DNA of 64,000 bases. It comes from Anisakis pegreffii. Its lineage: Eukaryota; Nematoda; Chromadorea; Rhabditida; Anisakidae. The notes beneath the pieces were generated by a model. That model was not told the origin of the DNA and did not search any database. It saw nothing but the letters and a program-made list of their open reading frames with translations. Made by a program: the position numbers and the translations under genes. The DNA lies in NCBI GenBank assembly GCA_035041965.1, contig JAPYMA010000662.1, positions 1-64,000 of the forward strand, read 5' to 3'. Below are positions 34,431 through 46,623 of this stretch, piece by piece; position 1 is the first letter of the stretch; each line of letters begins with the position of its first letter.

Positions 34431-36559
34431 TACGGTTAAAGCTGAAGCTTTCTATCGAAAGGTCCCGCAACATCACTTCTCCCCATACGTCATTCAAGAT
34501 GTCCTTAATATTATTACTATTCATTATAATTAATATTACCAATTATTGTAATTATCAACTATCATAATTGTAATTAGTTGTAATCATAATCGAAACGTTG
34601 TAATAATTATTATTATCATATCGCTACTCATCAAATTTAATCTACTTCATACGACTTCTACATTAAAATCCGTCATTCTGTAATACCTCAACATAGCGTC
34701 AGCATAACAAACAATTATGGGAATTGGAACAAGCTGGAAGATGACAAAACAAAAAACAATCAAACAATCAGATTTAGTTTGCATGAATTCGCCGATCGCT
34801 ACTCACGCACATAACTAGTCAGCTAAAATGAAACAAACGTAAACTATTATATAAACGGGAACCACTTATAAAGACAGCAGAGACGAATTCCAAACAGCAA
34901 CAACAAATAATACTACTCATTTTAGCAATCTTCTGCTGTTATGAATGAATGAATAAATAAATCAATTGATTGTGAGTAGTCTGTTGTGGATTAGTCGTTG
35001 ATGTTATACGTGCCTCTTCAGTGAAAAGCAGATATGAGGAATATAATGAGCACGAATGCCTTAGGGTGATTTTGAAAATGGGGATGTATATATGCACATT
35101 GTATCTATCTATAACCATAGCCGAATAGAAACGAAACTCGAAGTGGATAGACATAATGGATGAAGTAAGTCTATTTGAACACTGTTACATTAAAGCAAGC
35201 ACTAGGATTGTGAACTGCGAGACAAGCAGAGACGCAAAGAACGAAACGGATAACGAACGCGTTGAATCGATCGATGCATCCATCCATCCACCCGATCTTG
35301 CTGCGCTCCGCTCATTCGAAGATAAACAGCAATACGTAAACAGTAGAAAGCATTCCAAGCTGAATAGGTTCTTTTCACGTTTAGCGATCGATCTCCTTAA
35401 ACCGCTACCCTCAGGGATATTCAATTTCGAAGTTATTCTAACGAAGGAGGTCTTCGAGAAGTGGGGTGTGCTTCTCTTAGAATTTTCCAGGTCACTGAAT
35501 AATTGCTAAGTGCGTAAGCTTACTCATGTCAGTTTGCAGAATCTTTCCTATTTGGGTAGAATCATCTGACGGTGAATGGATTCATGCGTATCCCCTGTTT
35601 ATTAGTATCAGTGTTGAGGGCTGCATTCGTGGCAAGAAGTGTATTAGTGAACAACTAAGTAAACAATGACAATCCTTTACGTCCACCATAATCTAATCGT
35701 CCACGTTAAGGATCTGTTATGTGTACTTTCACTAGCAAGGTTAAGCTGAAAGATTCATCAGCAGGATGATGTCCGTGATTGATATGTTTGCTCTAATAAA
35801 TTGTCTAGAAAAGAACATGAGTCAAAAGATACTTTATACAAGAGCTGAAACCGTTGGGCGAAAAACGGGAAAGATCAACTATTCGTAATGTGCACAACTC
35901 TTACAATTAATCACCACAAAATGATGATTAAAGAAATCGCTCATTTTTTCTATCGCATGTGAAACACTGACACGCACTATAGCCTGGATATGTACCTCAG
36001 GGGTGAAGAATAAGGCAGTAGGTTATTCGAAATCAATCGGAATCTATCGCAAATCATTAATTTCCACAAAGAGCCGAATAAATGAACAAACAGATGAGAT
36101 GATTTAAATGCATTCTCGCGTACTTCTATGAATTCTGCATTCACTAGCAATATCGTTTGTATCGAAAGAAAGCAGATAAAATTATTTCACTTTAAAAAGT
36201 TATACGACATAATTGGGCAGTAAAGTACCGTGAATGCTTGCGCTTATGATTGCTAAAGAGCATTTTCAAAAATGCAATTGAAACATGCGTCATTTAAAAG
36301 AGAATCAAGCAAACGATCAGAAAATTTATTCTTTGAACGAAATTGAGGGTCGACTCAATCAATGATGAGCTGATAAATCTGTGAAATGTAATAATGTAAA
36401 TAATTGTACTTGTTAATTTATTCTTTGACTTGTTGAAAGTGAATGATGTTCTTGCAAATGAATTGTCGAATGGTTCAAATAAAGGTCAAACATAGAAGCG
36501 CATTAAATTGATTTGAAGTTCACCAGTTAAAATGAAAATCAATGAAAAATTTTTTGAGA

Positions 36560-36623
36560 GTTTCATTATTATTACCATTATCATTACCATTTACTATTAG
36601 TACTATTAGTATCATTAATAATA

Positions 36624-36667
<44 letters not shown>

Positions 36668-36690
36668 TATTATTATTATTATTCAGTTGA
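36560..36690. repeat. ATT/AAT microsatellite
   Basis: TTATTA and AATAAT units, with about 16 AAT units in a row near 36620-36665, then inverted ATT units. Confidence 0.9.
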
Positions 36691-37120
36691 TAATAATTCA
36701 GTTGATTGTTAATAACAATCACCGATGCTGTCAATAACAATTGTTCAGTTGTTAATAACAATGTTGTTAACATTGTTAATAATAATTCAGTTGATCACTG
36801 TAAACGGATGCTCAATGGAAAGGTGGATTTATGAGTTATTATGAAACGTGCCGAAGATGTGACCCAAATTTGAATCATTTATCCAAATGTAATAATAAGT
36901 TCATAAACTCAATACTCCAATGAGTGAAACATCTATCTCATTTCAAGGTGTATTATTGTGGATGTTGTTATTGATCGAACGATTAGATATTGTTTTGTTT
37001 GTGTCCTTATTACAAGACTCATAAATCCATCTTCACATATTCATTTGAATACTGCCAAATTTCATTCAGTGAACAACACTATCATTAAATATATCTGAAA
37101 AGGTGCTTTAATGAACAAGG

Positions 37121-40100
37121 ATGGGTTCTAAGTTCTGGTTGTTACAACTGCTGTTATTTATCTGCATCGTTTTTGTTATTCCAAAATCGCGATGTAAGTA
37201 TGATGTTTTGATGTTGATCTGTGCTTCTATATGTTAGAGTGGCTTAGAAAATGAAGCGTATCAGATCGTTCCTCCGCGGATTGCGGACAATTTCATTTCC
37301 AGTGCGTGTAAAGTATTCAAAATTTGAGAGGGATGCATCAAGGCTGAGGTGAGGTTGGGAATTGAATGATTTTTTCGATGTCCAACGGTCCAACACATTA
37401 TCGGCAACCACCGAAATTCGGTGGTAAATGACAACACAAATTTTGAGCATCGGTTGATGATGACCAAAGTTCGGTTTGCCGAGGCCATCGACCGGTCAGT
37501 CATTTTCGGCATCGGTCTTTAACCACCGATTTTCCGTTGCCACCGAAAGTCGACCCTATTCGGATTCGGTCGTTGGTAACAAAATTCTGTGCTCTCCGAT
37601 TTTCGATGGCCACGGAAGATAGTCATTACAGTATTCGGTCGGTGGTCACCGATAGCCAAATGTTGAAATGACTGTCTTGGTACTCCTTAACCGAACAGTC
37701 AGTTTTGATTTTGGTCAGAGGCCATTGATCCAACTTTAGTTGTAGGGGTCGCTGAATGATCCGGAAAACCCATCCGATATGCGCAATACACATGATGCAC
37801 TGCGCAACAAGATTTCTCGTTTTTATAAAGCACCGAATGCGACTGCTTAAAGAACTACTGTTGTTCCTCATCTCGCGTGTTCTCCATGTAAATTTGACGG
37901 TATATAAGTCAGCTTTTCTCGCATGGGCATTCGTAACTGCAGATTTTATTAAGAAATGCATGATGTGTTTCTGTTCATCTATTTTATAATTTCATTAATG
38001 CGGTTGGGATTGCCCAGGAAGATAACAGCAGCAAGACGTTACAAATGATGCTAATGAAGCAGCTTGTAACGAGCTCGAAAGGTAATGACTCGATGCTCTT
38101 GGCAACGCGAAATTGTCAGATGAGAAGAAATTTGCAATTCATTGCAATCAGTCAACTTGAAAAAAGAATAAGAACGAGAGCGAATTTGTAGGTAGCTTTT
38201 TCAATAAGATTCGAACCGTTTTTGACACCATATCCTTACTCGAACTCAAACATTATTCAAACATTCTCGGATAAATTACTCGAACTCAAGTCGAAAGAGA
38301 CTTTCGAAACATGATCGCAAGAGGAGCATACGGGAAAAATTTTAGAATTAATCACGGATGACCTCTGTCGCATGATAGCGGATCGATGATGTATCAAATG
38401 CATTCGCTAATATGATGTTTGTTTTCCTCATCTTTAGCCCGAGGTATTTGATAATTAATTGTTCACTCTTCTCATACAAAAACACTCGATCTGTTTCTAT
38501 CCCATCTGCTCGTTATACATTATCCCCATAAGCAATGTATACTTATCCTATAACCCCGTCTTTGTCGCACCGCCATCTTGCACAGTACCTCCATACACTG
38601 TCTCAGGGTTGTTTTCTGTGTACTTCTGGCGCAATAAGCGACAAACCCTTCCCCAGATCCATATGTTTGTGATTGTCATCTATCACGCCCTTCTCCTCGG
38701 GTTTGTCTATATTAATCATTGTAAAAATCAATCAGTTCCAGAGTTGGTTGCTCTTCTTTCACCCCCCCTCCCTCCGATTGCGATACAATCTCCGCCAGGC
38801 ACAATCTGCGTACGGTATTGATTCCTTATCAACTATTTGTTATGCAATCCTCGCTATCGCACAAACTCCGTGAAACATCGAATTGTCATCAACTTCCATT
38901 TTTATTATTCGCTGATTGACATCGAATTTTTTGCTGCGCACACTCGTCGTGCATTATTCACCTGTTCATTCTCCCATTCATTCCATCCAATAAACCAATT
39001 TATGCAACTTTCTCCTTCGTCCGATAACTCCTTTGTAACTGTTGCGTTGCATTCACAATTACTATCATGACATGAATTCTACTGCAACGACAGTAATTTC
39101 GAAAAGCAGCCATGATATCTATCACAAGAACTGACGGCGCTTTGTCGAGAAGTTCAAATGGAAGTGTAACGGCATATGGTTCCTGCAAGGCGAGGAAAGA
39201 GGACCATCCAGACTGTTTGAAAGAATAGAACGATCTTTCAAATGAAATGCCATCGGCTGATAGGAATTCTTTAAGAGTGCTTTAGAAAACCAAAATTTCT
39301 GCTCTTCTAAACAGCTACCCAAACTGCCGGAATAAGAAACTCAATTTCCTCAAAATAAAAAGCCATTTTAAGAATTATAGTTAATAATGGTCATATTAAA
39401 AGAGGAATTGAGATGATTAAAGATTTCATTAAGGAACGCATAGTATAAGATGATGGGCAACTTCATCTCTCTCTGAGGTTATTTTTCTGAGGTTACAAAT
39501 CGCATTAGATGCTTTGTAAAGTCGAGAAATCTCGTTTCACAAGGCAAACGAGCAACAGGACAACGTTCTCTACGTTGAATAGGAACTTATAAGTTAATCT
39601 TGGGAGCAAACTTCAAAGCAAACCTTCAGCGACCCTTCAAACTTTTTACATCGAACTAAAATTTTGTATGAATATTTTGCTCTTAAATGGCACTCAACTG
39701 AAGCTAGATATCACAAACTTGCTTTTTCAACACATCTGTCGACCATTATTTCATACTTACGACATTCATGTTGCAGATTCAGCATGTTTCGAGATGGCAG
39801 CTCATCACTGTATTGATAATATACAGCCAATTTTCGAAATGCTCTATGTCAATGCTTACCAATGTATGGATCAGTGTATGCACATGGGGAACAATAATCA
39901 ATCGAACGTAATTTACATTCAATATTTGTATAATCAATAACTGTGCGCAACAATAAAACTACACAAAGACGAGAACGTCATTTTCTGAGGCAGATTTGTA
40001 GGTAGAACCTAGAAGTAAACATTTTTTCGCCGCTAGGCACCATTCTTTTGCAGATGATCCTGATTTCTTCGATTCATATGGAGATCGTCTGATTTTTAGA

Positions 40101-40889
40101 CTTTTCATTGCGCCTACAGGTAATATAGTTTCCAGCTTGCGTGTGAATGAAAAGCCGACTTTTTCATGCGATGAAATTCAGATGTTTTAGCCACCAGTTG
40201 CAAGAAAACGGCACATGCTCTGTATAAAAAAGTTCATTTTCGAATTCTACGCACAAAACTGTCCCAGAAAATGATCTTCCCCTTTTGTGTAATTGTTTCT
40301 GTTGCACAATATGATCATTCCAGATGGCTTTACAGTTAGGCTATTTAAACATCGCTCTAAGCCACCGCCAGAATGTGCTTCCTTTTGCATGCTCATACTG
40401 TAAAAATAGAAACTGTGCCAATGACAACAGCAATAAGAATAGTTTTATTATTTTCACTTGCACATGCACTTGGTGAAATTAAGGGATGTGAATCATTCAT
40501 TTATGATCTATCGAAAAAAAGTTGTCGGTTGTATGCCCAAGATGGATTCAAAGCGCCAGCAATAATATATCCAGCAAGTGAATATGATTACTATAAGCGC
40601 AATAGTGTGTGTATCAACGTCAAAGGTCAGTTATCTAGCAGGTTAACTCATTTAGATAACCTATCGTTCACTTTCAACTACTTACTTCCTACGTCAGTGA
40701 TTCCCAAAGGTGAAGGAGATGGAAGAATTCTCCCCTGGGAGGAATTTGTCACTCTTGAACGAGGAGCCGGGGGGGGGAAAGGGTTGCGATCTACCATACG
40801 ACCAGAGGGAGGCACTGATTAATGCATAATTCCTGAATCCGATCATACAGTTATTGATGATTTCATTAGCAGCAATATCGACAGTTTAA
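37121..40889 (+). CDS. Small secreted protein with one PAN/apple domain
   Basis: Four exons: 37121-37193, 39777-39907, 40484-40625, 40873-40889; 120 residues with all phases consistent. Exon 1 is a signal peptide (MGSKFWLLQLLLFICIVFVI) ending at a GTAAGT donor. Exon 2 starts with CFEMAAHHCIDNIQ and ends with the C-x3-C pair of YQCMDQCM. Exon 3 gives GCESFIYDLSKKSCRLYA and later DYYKRNSVC. The order C..C..CxxxC..C.SF.YD...C.L...DYY...C is that of nematode PAN domains, which are extracellular protein- or carbohydrate-binding folds. The last exon adds ISTV and a stop; AATAAA follows at 40897. The exon 3 acceptor (AATTAAG) is weak. An alternative first exon is possible, since ATG at 40422 opens a signal-peptide-like frame (MTTAIRIVLLFSLAHALG) running straight into exon 3. 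A 90-codon frame in intron 1 (38045-38314) is not needed by this model. Confidence 0.7.
37370..37720. repeat. CGGT/ACCGA-rich dispersed repeat
   Basis: Dense in ACCGAAATTCGGTGG, GCCACCGAAAG, TTCGGTCGGTGGTCACCGA and similar complementary words. The same vocabulary occurs at 29870-30055. Located in intron 1 of the PAN gene; short inverted pairs suggest a foldback element. Confidence 0.65.
39944..40310. mobile_element. MITE with long TIRs, copy 1 (in PAN gene intron 2)
   Basis: The left end is TGCGCAACAATAAAAC followed by GAACGTCATTTTCTG. The right end is inverted, CAGAAAATGATCTTCCCC followed by GTTTCTGTTGCACAA. TIRs span roughly 50 bases. A longer copy lies at 52189-52956. It starts 37 bases inside the intron. 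Confidence 0.7.
40697..40826 (+). mobile_element. hAT-type terminal fragment
   Basis: CAGTGATTCCCAAAGG at 40697 has the form of the widespread hAT terminus CAGTGGTTCCCAAA. It is followed by a GC-rich stretch with a run of G near 40770. No matching right end was found. It lies in intron 3 of the PAN gene. Confidence 0.4.
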
Positions 40890-41459
40890 TAATGAAAATA
40901 AATACTTAAAGATTCATTATTGCCATCAACTTCAATGCAATCATCGTACAAGCCCATCTCGTTTAAATTGAAAATGAGTTCAACTGGACAATCCCGACGG
41001 CCTTCAGATGACCGCTTCAATGACAATAAGAATAATCTTGTTAATAGTAATAAACAAAAATGAGAGTAAATACTGATCGAGCAACGTGATTGCTTATGTA
41101 CGTCAATAATTCGTTTTGAACAAATTTCGTTGAATATATTTACTTACTGATTATTAGTAACTGGTGTATGAATATTGAAATGTGAATTACTGCAACTAGT
41201 TGTCCATTATCAATTATATTAATAAAATTAATAATAGTAATAATAATAACAATAATAATATTAATAATAATAACTAATAAATAATAATAACAAAATTTAT
41301 AAGAATACTGATAATGCTAAAAATAATAACAATACGAAAAGTAATAATAAATAATAATACGAGTATGTGATACGTGTGAAAAAACAATAATAATAGCAAT
41401 AAGAACAAGATTCCAATAATTATTAGACAGAACAGATAATTGTTGCAATAAGAGCCATG
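40890..41459. other. Convergent gap with AAT-rich repeats
   Basis: Space between the PAN gene (+) and the membrane-protein gene (-). AATAAA sits at 40897 for the former. 41215-41420 is a (TAA)n-rich tract lying just past the stop of the minus-strand gene. Nothing else is seen. Confidence 0.7.
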
Positions 41460-42701
41460 TTAGAGAGGAATGCTTCTCAAAAGTTTTTCTGATGAACAGG
41501 TGATATGATAGCGAATCGAATAAACGAATGATACGAATATGAGAACACATAAAGCAATTACCAAAACGAATCTTGAGATGAAAATTTCATCTGGCAGATT
41601 GCCCTTAACTACATCACTTATCAAATGATTATCATCCATCGTCAACTTTTCATTGTCATTGTGGTCCTCTTCTTCGAGCATTGTTCTCAGTTCGGCACAT
41701 TTATTAACGCTTTCGTCGTTCTCAGTCATCTTCATCGACATTCTTTGAAGAGGCCACACAGCAAGAAGGAATGTTAGGATACTTGCACAAATGATTAGTA
41801 TCACACCGATCACCCTAAACAATATAATTATATAAATATATATACAGATGCTGATAAATAATTCGCATTTATCGCAAATGTTCATATTAATCATTTAGCC
41901 ATACACATAGGCATATCACCGTGCACCAGTTTAGTGATTGGATTCACCCTATGCGAAGGACGTGAAGAAAAAGGATATGATTTGTGAACAGCGACTTGAC
42001 ATGAATGTGTGCACACGCCATAGCCAAGTTAATGCGTAAGTAAACAAACGATGTTTACTTACAACTGAAGATTCGTGAAGTGAACATTAAAATACTTACT
42101 AGTATAACCTGTTTCATGACATGATCAGTGACAAATATTTTGGATGGAAGAATTTCTACGGACACAGAATGTGGGGCGAAATGCTGGGATAGAACCTCCA
42201 ATATCCAGTGGTTCTCATAAGGAGAAATTAAAGAGATTGGCAAGTTAATATGCCAATCTCTCTGATTGGCAAGTAAATTGATTGCATTTTTAGAAGATAT
42301 TCTTCAATGTTGTTGAATAACGTTTTCAAAGTACTTGTAACAAAGAATTGGCTCCTCTGATAACAAAAATGAATCGTTGACAAAAAAATCGGTCGCCGAA
42401 CTAGTTCTTTGAGTTTGTTCTGATAAGAAATTTGAAAGTGAAAGATTGCTGAAGGGAACGGGGATAACGGTGTACCACACGGCCAAAGGGGGCAAGCAAG
42501 CTGAGAGAGTGTGTAAGAATTAATGATCGGTAATATTCAATGCCATGTGACACCATGTGTGATATTATTTTGCATGAATAGATAAAATATTCAAAATTCT
42601 AACATTTTTCTGACGTTGGCAAAGACTGTGAACAGAATCAATGTTATAATCCAAATAAAAGACACTATCAAGAAACCGATACCGATTCCAGCGATTCGCA
42701 T
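41460..42701 (-). CDS. Predicted multi-pass membrane protein, family unrecognised
   Basis: Minus-strand exons proposed: 42701 to about 42604 (ATG; MRIAGIGIGFLIVSFIWIIT, an N-terminal helix), 42500-42322, 42261-42100 and 41814-41460 (stop). Exons 2 and 3 join in frame and give a lumen-like stretch (AVWYTVIPVPFSNLSLSNFL ... CYKYFENRDWHINLPISL ... APHSVSVEILPSKIFV) with possible N-glycosylation sites NLS and NDS. Exon 4 has a helix (VIGVILIICASILTFLLAVW), an acidic loop of about 60 residues (MLEEEDHNDNEKL) and a second helix (FVLVIALCVLIFVSFVYSI) with a short tail. Junctions 1-2 and 3-4 are each out of phase by one, so an exon is missed or a base is wrong. No family is assigned. Confidence 0.5.
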
Positions 42702-44343
42702 TTTTCATCAAATTCACTCCAGCAATCAATCGTACTTTACAACGGCATAAAGCAACTGAAAATCAAATCATTATTCTTGGTAAATTACCCGAAAAAATAT
42801 TTTCTAAACACAATGTGGTTATAGAATAAACAGCCACTGCGGTTATATAGCAGACGAACATTATCCATCAAATGGGCAAAATATTCTTCTAAAAAAATAC
42901 AGAGTATAATGTCAGTGTGGTTGTAATCAATTCAACCTTCTATTAACGTCACCTATCGATCTGCTCGTCATCTATCCATCTATGATATCCTTGATCCCTT
43001 TCAAATTACCATAGAAACAAGGCACTCAATGAACACATTCGCGTACTTCATTTGCAAAACCTAGTAGCTTTGTTGATGAATAAAGGTTGATAAATCCGCT
43101 TGAGTGTAATAATTGGTGTTGTTTGACACAGGGGAATTCGCATTAATATTATATTATTGCACTACATTTGTTACCTAAACTTTACCTAAATTACCCAAAC
43201 TAAAATAATTGTATTACAAAATAATAACTAATTACATTAACATCAGCTCGTCATCGTCCGCCTTCCACAACTTCAACTTGCTATCGTTTAATTCGATTTT
43301 GTTATCGCTCTCAATCATTCTCGTTGAATTTTATCATTCCACTGCGTTATCATTTCCGTCAATCCATCTTATCGTCTGATTACATTTCTGACATTTGCAT
43401 TTTGCTAATTTTCCAATAATTCACTTCAACAAAGACAGAGAATGGTGTTTTCAACCACGAAATGATGCTTTCGTATAAACAGCAAACATGATGTGACAAG
43501 AGTTGGCGAACTATTAAATGAAATTGTTCACATTTTGAATAATAGATAGAGAATCGCATCGGCGAGATGAATATTATCAGTATGTTTCACAAAAGTAGAT
43601 ATTTATTACGAAGACACGTTTGCGTAAGTATTGGCTAATCATAATTATTCATTCAAACAACCATACAAGAGAGTCCGACCGAATGATGAGGGTTTTGTTG
43701 AGCGAATGGTAATATCTACTGCTCCATCATGGTACCGCTTTTATAGCAGCCAAAAAATGCAAGCATTATAATGTTAAGAATGTGGAAGGAAAAATAAGAT
43801 CAAATTGATGACTGATGTGATAAGGTTGTTCAAAAAGATGGGGTACATTTTAAACGCAAATATTCAGAAGTGTAAAAGCAGAACATAATTAGATCTATAT
43901 TCATCGGACAGCTGGAATACAGGAGTTCATCATACTTTTCAATTAGTATATGGTATAACGTATCAGAAAAAAAGTTCGCTAACTTTTGAGCATCATATCC
44001 TTGAGGTGATCATCATTACGATCAGGGAATTTTCAGTTGACTCTTTCATTGCAGAAGGTTGACCTGAAGCATATGTAGAAGCGATAAAATTGTGCCATTA
44101 GACATACATCGCAACGAACAACAGTAGTTCTTCGAGAAGGATATCCTGCACATCTCATTTTCAGATTCGATTATATTCCTTGGCCATCAAGATCGGATCT
44201 AATTCCAGTTGATTATTTCCTCTTGGGTTGTGTCGTACTCCGAATTCTCTGTTGCTTTTGCTTGAAATGTATCTCATCCTTTTGATTCATCGTTTACTGT
44301 CAGTAACAACAATATTATTCAAATAGGTGTGCATCTGTTTCAT
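42702..44343. other. Intergenic region
   Basis: AT-rich with no frame or motif I can support. It presumably holds the promoter of the membrane-protein gene transcribed leftward from 42701. Confidence 0.5.
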
Positions 44344-44808
44344 TCAATACTGCAGGTAGTCAGGATCGTTCATATGTCTCATCAAGTGCATCAGAACTGG
44401 TATTCTGCGCTGGTTGATCCTTAGCACAAGTGCACGCAAGAGGTCATTAGCGATATTCGTATTCAATTTCTTCAGTGCATCGACGGAGAACTCCAGCGTT
44501 TCATCTGCTTTGAACAAATCGGTATCTCGAAATTGCTACAATGTGTTTGTAGCAATTTCAAAAACATCCAATGCATTGCATAAGTCTGTTATTTCATTCC
44601 GATCGAGCTTACTGAGTTCATATGGGAATTTTAGAGCGGCAAATGTCTGTTCAATCTCATCAGAGCATTTCACAAAGTTTTCAACATCGTGTTCAAAAAA
44701 GAGTGATGCACACCACATTTTACAACATCTGATTGATCTGGTAATGATTAATGCGTAATTCGAGATGAATTTGTTGAAAAAATCGTACGAAATGACTTGC
44801 TTCATCAA
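44344..44808 (-). pseudogene. hAT transposase relic
   Basis: Reading leftward, the frame gives VENFVKCSDEIEQTFAALKF, then LSKLDRNEITDLCNALDVFE and IATNTL. This matches the hAT segment before and including the pattern D-E-W..L...L..FE.AT..LS. A TAG interrupts at 44533-44535, after which the same frame continues (LEFSVDALKKLN, NDLLRALVLRINQRR, DPDYLQY) to a TGA at 44344-44346. That later part resembles the helical insertion region before the third catalytic residue. The in-frame stop and the missing ends make it inactive. It lies beside a terminal repeat of the same family as the 28 kb element. Confidence 0.65.
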
Positions 44809-44892
44809 ACCCCGAGATTCCGAGATTTTTCAAAACTTAAATCCTGGGATCGGGATCAGAATCCTAATCTCGGAATCCCGTGCAAACCCTAT
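44720..44892 (-). mobile_element. hAT terminal region, inverted copy
   Basis: On the minus strand it begins AGGGTTTGCACGGGATTCCG at 44892, passes AAGTTTTGAAAAATCTCGGA, and reaches AGCAAGTCATTTCGTACG. That is the same block order as 6408-6530. It runs directly into the transposase relic. The other end was not found with confidence. Confidence 0.65.
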
Positions 44893-45049
44893 TCGCAAAC
44901 AGCTGTTACACCTTTGGAATGAAAAAGCCGGATGAGAAGCAACTTGTTGACCAAATCGCTGTGGCAATCCCGCCGTAATATATGACATTTTCGGACAGTG
45001 TACGCAGAAACAATTCTGGCCCGTGGGCAGGGGTTTGCTGATGGCTGCT

Positions 45050-45181
45050 GTAGTGGATGAGAGATACAGAGTGCATGCTGTGAAGAGAGCGAGGACATTT
45101 TAAATATTGTTGTAGAGGGTGCGAGGATAACTTTAAATTTTTTAGGGGGTGCGAAGGGTACAAAAGTCTCAGAACCACTGG
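45050..45181. mobile_element. hAT-type MITE fragment (right part)
   Basis: GTGGATGAGAGATACAGAG through AGGGGGTGCGAAGGG to CTCAGAACCACTGG parallels the right third of the element at 33634-33963, including the terminus. The left end is absent or unrecognisable. Confidence 0.65.
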
Positions 45182-45467
45182 TCGACACAATTAGTGGCTG
45201 CACGTGAAGAATTAGGACAGCAATATGCACACGATTTTTTCTGCATACATACCCATGACGCGGGATTGCCAACAAAAGAAACAGTCAGCCGTATAGCTGT
45301 AGTGTGCCATATTGTTGGTAACAATTGTGATACAAATAGCAATAAATTGAATCTAAATAAGTTTTCTTGTTTGTTACGTATCTTTACGGAACATGATAAT
45401 GAAAGCACCATCGAAACGAACTCAAACGTTTAAAATTTTATTATTATAATCGCAATGATGATTATTA

Positions 45468-45679
45468 TTGGGTTATTGCACAAGTTCGTGCGCTTTTATT
45501 CAAATAGAATTATTCCGGCGAAAGTCCACTTTTCCGGAGGAGTGTCCTGCATCAATCGGTAGCATGTTTTCTACTCTTCGCAACTCTTTTAGATGATCTA
45601 CTGCAGTTTACGGAAAAGTGGACGTTTGCCGCAATAATTCAATTTGAATAAAAGCGCATAAACTTATGCAATAACCTAA
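45468..45679. mobile_element. Mariner-like MITE with about 65-bp TIRs and TA duplication
   Basis: The left arm starts TTGGGTTATTGCACAAGTTC. The right arm, read inverted, starts TTAGGTTATTGCATAAGTTT. The arms match with few changes for about 65 bases, to CCACTTTTCCG. TA flanks both ends (45466-45467 and 45680-45681). The terminal sequence resembles mariner termini, and TA is the target used by Tc1/mariner. No coding capacity in 212 bases. Confidence 0.9.
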
Positions 45680-46623
45680 TATAATTATTATTATCTTTCC
45701 TTCAAGCGTCAAATAAACCTTCGAGTATTTAATTTATTTCAACAAATTGAGGATATCAATTAATACTGACAAGAATATAATAGTGATACCTGTTAAATGA
45801 TCTGTAATAGTTATCGTTAATGAAACATAATTGGTCGATATTCTCAAATACGTTCTCGATAAAACACTAACAATGAAACAGTCCTTTAGTTCTACAAGTG
45901 AAGGCATCCTATAACCAAAGAGTGCTTAAATCAGAAATATTTACAATGACAACCGTTATCATTGCATCAGGCATCTTCTCTTATTCTGCTCGTTGTGATT
46001 GCTAATAATCACAATAGTACATTCTGAATCGAGTGAAAAGTTGAAAAGTATCACTGGAAGCGATCACTATTAGCCAAAATAATTCGATTACAGTTTTGCT
46101 TTCTCATCCGAGCTGAACAAAAAACCAATCAGTCCCACTTCAACCCAATGAGAGCGAAGGGCGAGGCAGCGATAAAATATATCTGAACCGACGTTACTAT
46201 AATATAAATATAATTGGGCCCGGCTGTAAAACAGATGCGTATTATTTTCAGCATAATTTATGCTCATCCTCCTAACTCTGACCGAGTTATCACTAGAAAT
46301 GGAATAAATCGTAATTTCAAAGTCAATTTTCACGATATTTTCAATTCAAGTACATTCGATAAGTGTCACAATGTTAAACGCTTCAATATTATAGCTACCA
46401 TACATGCCTAACGATAATAATTTCATGTATTAAATAAACGAATCAACATATTTCTTCGAAGTCGTGCATCCGAATCTGTTCCATAAGTTTTCAATAACCT
46501 TCTCACTAAACGCTCATTTAATCAGTATGATTTAAATATATGCTGACCAAATTTTTTGCCATAGATCCACTGAGAATTCATATTAGGGAAATTAAAACGC
46601 TTTTCAAAAGGCTTTAAGAAAAG

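Larger units (their letters stand above)
33215..37120. other. Intergenic region with repeats
   Basis: Contains the MITE at 33634-33963, the CCCGA-rich pair at 34141-34430 and a (TAA)n tract at 36560-36690. At 35156-35509 (+) a 117-codon GC-richer frame is open on both strands; it starts ATGGATGAAGTAAGTC, which looks more like a tiny exon with a donor than a long reading frame. No product is recognised. Confidence 0.45.

Noticed and set aside
38045..38314. 90-codon plus-strand frame in intron 1 of the PAN gene as part of a secreted peptide gene
   Set aside because: It can be joined to the signal-peptide exon only through a weak GGAAG acceptor, while direct joining to the PAN exon at 39777 uses TTGCAG and completes a known domain.
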